Assembly (NCBI GenBank): GCA_964625175.1
Contig: CAZVAO010000096.1
Location: 1 to 8,685 of the forward strand
Origin: CAZVAO01 sp964625175
GTDB taxonomy: Bacteria; Bacillota; UBA994; PWPR01
DNA length: 8,685 bases
Reading direction: 5' to 3'
Made by a program: the position numbers and the translations under genes. How positions within the stretch are numbered: position 1 is the stretch's first letter; the number at the start of each line of letters is the position of its first letter. Below, in pieces: positions 8,584 to 8,685 of this stretch. The notes beneath the pieces are model-generated. The model was not told the DNA's origin. It ran no database searches and was given only the letters and a program-made list of their open reading frames with translations.

Positions 8584-8589
8584 TATAAT
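8584..8589 (+). promoter_or_regulatory. -10 element TATAAT before the exonuclease gene
   Basis: A consensus TATAAT lies 34 bases before the ATG at 8624, giving a transcription start near 8596 and a short leader. No good -35 hexamer is found at 16 to 19 bases upstream, so the promoter is either activator-dependent or weak. Confidence 0.4.
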
Positions 8590-8623
8590 CTAAGAGTTGT
8601 AGTAGAAAGGCGGGACTTAAACC

Positions 8624-8685
8624 ATGATGAATTTTATTGCAATTGATTTTGAGACCGCAACGAGTAAAAGCTGTAGCGCTTGCTC
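8624..8685 (+). CDS. DnaQ-like 3'-5' exonuclease (DEDD family), N-terminus only
   Basis: Only 20 codons are in the window. The translation begins MMNFIAIDFETATSK, in which IAIDFET is the Exo I motif of the DnaQ/RNase T DEDD exonucleases; D8 and E10 would bind the two catalytic metals. Stand-alone proteins of this type in Gram-positive bacteria are often annotated as DNA polymerase III epsilon-like exonucleases. AAAGGCGGG (8607-8615) is a plausible ribosome binding site; the second ATG (8627) could also be the start. Domain content after the edge is unknown. It is separated from the operon upstream by a strong hairpin and is probably an independent unit. Confidence 0.75.
   Translation, partial: MMNFIAIDFETATSKSCSAC

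Overview
The window looks like chromosomal DNA of a Gram-positive-type bacterium (Bacillota; Negativicutes or Clostridia are possible, but I cannot fix the taxon). The evidence is strong AAGGAGG-type ribosome binding sites before the genes, a TTG start behind a good Shine-Dalgarno, sigma-A-like promoters, and a polysaccharide co-polymerase and tyrosine kinase encoded as two separate proteins, which is the Gram-positive arrangement (in Proteobacteria they are usually fused). Coding regions are of medium GC and the long intergenic regions are AT-rich.

Left third (1-3216, minus strand): the start of a surface-polysaccharide operon read leftward. A clear promoter (TTGAAA-17-TATGAT with an extended -10) drives a four-TM FlaA1/CapD/WbpM-type nucleotide-sugar dehydratase (619 aa). 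After it come a Wzz/CapA-type chain-length and kinase-activator protein (230 aa) and, with a 4-base ATGA overlap, a CapB/CpsD-type BY-kinase cut by the left edge. Together they would make an activated amino-deoxy sugar and control polymer length through tyrosine phosphorylation.

Middle (3217-4416): a 1.2 kb AT-rich divergent intergenic region. It holds the capsule promoter, a second good promoter pointing rightward with no gene behind it for 900 bases, an 11-base direct repeat spaced by three helical turns, a diverged repeated segment, and a short protein-like reading stretch that may be a gene remnant.

Right half (4417-7919, plus strand): three tandem paralogous amidohydrolases of 386, 385 and 388 aa, each with its own AAGGAGG site and spaced by 1 and 16 bases. 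Only the middle one keeps the complete metal-binding set (HxH, HAH, HxxxxH, TDAP). The first is partly and the third heavily degraded at these positions while the rest of each protein is intact. This is the most interesting feature of the window: an apparent enzyme plus two pseudoenzyme paralogs conserved in one operon.

Right end (7920-8685): a probable terminator, a short palindrome, a 31-base GGGGACTGTCCCC-core palindrome, a perfect 27-bp inverted repeat that could end transcription in both directions, and then the first 20 codons of a DnaQ-like 3'-5' exonuclease running off the right edge.
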